From the NCBI GenBank assembly GCA_029987315.1, contig DALTVZ010000087.1:1-6353 (forward strand): a DNA stretch of 6,353 nt. Reading direction: 5' to 3'. The notes under the pieces are model-generated. The model did no database searches, was not told the DNA's origin, and saw nothing but the letters and a program-made list of their open reading frames with translations. The position numbers and the translations under genes are program-made. Of this stretch, positions 6,186 to 6,353 are shown piece by piece; within the stretch, counting starts at the first letter, position 1; each line of letters begins with the position of its first letter. This stretch comes from Methanocorpusculum sp. Its GTDB lineage: Archaea; Halobacteriota; Methanomicrobia; Methanomicrobiales; Methanocorpusculaceae.

Positions 6186-6332
6186 AAAAAGCCAACCGCG
6201 AATCGGCGCGAATCCCGCCCTTCGGGCTCCCAGAATCGGATTTGCTTCTCCTCACTTTCGCAATCCAGCTACGCTGTCTTGCTCATCCCTCATCGGGAAC
6301 GTTCGGGCAAATCCTGTCGCCGCCCCAGCGGC
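6186..6332 (-). ncRNA. Candidate structured RNA or dispersed intergenic repeat
   Basis: A GC-rich block between AT-rich flanks with no usable ORF; the ATG-initiated frames I read on the minus strand stop within about 15 codons. Inverted repeats are dense: GCCGC/GCGGC (6319-6323 with 6328-6332), an outer GGATTTGC/GCAAATCC pair (6238-6245 with 6307-6314), and within it TCCC/GGGA (6286-6289 with 6295-6298) and CAGC/GCTG (6266-6269 with 6273-6276). Beyond these is GCCC/GGGC (6217-6220 with 6224-6227). On the minus strand a GAAA-capped stem (6263-6252) also forms through G-U pairs that would be lost on the plus strand. There is a TATA-like TAATATATTT at 6352-6343, about 25 bp before a predicted start, and a U5 run at 6190-6186. 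A tandem CGCGAATC (6197-6204, 6207-6214) hints at a dispersed repeat. Function is unknown. Confidence 0.4.
6197..6214. repeat. Tandem direct repeat of CGCGAATC
   Basis: CGCGAATC occurs at 6197-6204 and again at 6207-6214, offset by 10 bp, at the edge of the GC-rich block. A partial third AGAATCGG follows at 6232-6239. Such short repeated units are typical of dispersed intergenic repeats, but only one copy of the whole block is visible here. Confidence 0.55.
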
Positions 6333-6342
6333 TCATTGTTGG

Positions 6343-6352
6343 AAATATATTA
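6343..6352 (-). promoter_or_regulatory. TATA-like element upstream of the candidate RNA
   Basis: The minus strand reads TAATATATTT. Initiation about 25 bp downstream would fall near 6322, at the edge of the first hairpin of the GC-rich block. It sits at the window edge, so it could equally belong to an unseen context. Confidence 0.3.
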
Positions 6353-6353
6353 G

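Noticed and set aside
6121..6353. CRISPR array, tRNA or insertion-sequence end at the right edge
   Set aside because: No regularly spaced repeats of CRISPR length, no tRNA cloverleaf or T-arm signature, and no transposase fragment or clear terminal inverted repeats were found.

Overview
The window comes from an archaeon, most probably a methanogen of the Methanomicrobiales with moderate G+C; a Methanocorpusculum-like genome is my best guess, at low confidence. The evidence is an Alba chromatin protein, a short archaeal/fungal-type aspartate-semialdehyde dehydrogenase, an archaeal COG1751-type protein, TATA-box promoters at about -25, oligo-T terminators, and at least two apparently leaderless genes. 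Its seryl-tRNA synthetase is the common type, not the rare SerRS of some methanogens.

Left part (1-2106), minus strand. The first 129 bases are the N-terminus of a glutamate dehydrogenase gene (gdhA) that runs off the window. A 262-bp AT-rich spacer holds its promoter and the terminator of the neighbouring operon. That operon reads leftward in the order acylphosphatase, COG1751 protein (pyruvate-kinase C-terminal-like fold), six-helix membrane protein. Gaps are 4 bp and 1 bp, so the three are surely co-transcribed and probably translationally coupled. The joint role is unknown.

Centre (2107-3569). A 107-bp divergent promoter region with a nearly symmetric TATA element (2161-2170) separates the leftward operon from serS, which charges tRNA-Ser. 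serS ends in an oligo-T tract.

Right part (3570-6120), plus strand. asd makes aspartate semialdehyde for lysine/diaminopimelate, threonine and methionine. It is followed by alba (DNA/RNA-binding chromatin protein) and an ArsB/NhaD-type ion transporter only 6 bp after alba. asd and alba each have a TATA-like element 27-30 bp before the ATG and no Shine-Dalgarno sequence, so both are predicted to be leaderless. The alba promoter overlaps the 3' end of asd.

Right edge (6121-6353). This is non-coding, and from about 6190 it becomes GC-rich and dense in inverted repeats. On the minus strand it can fold as a multi-branched RNA, has a TATA-like element upstream and a U-run downstream. It is either an unannotated structured RNA or a copy of a dispersed repeat, and is the most unusual part of the window. 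The rest is mostly ordinary housekeeping DNA; I see no defence, mobile or CRISPR system.
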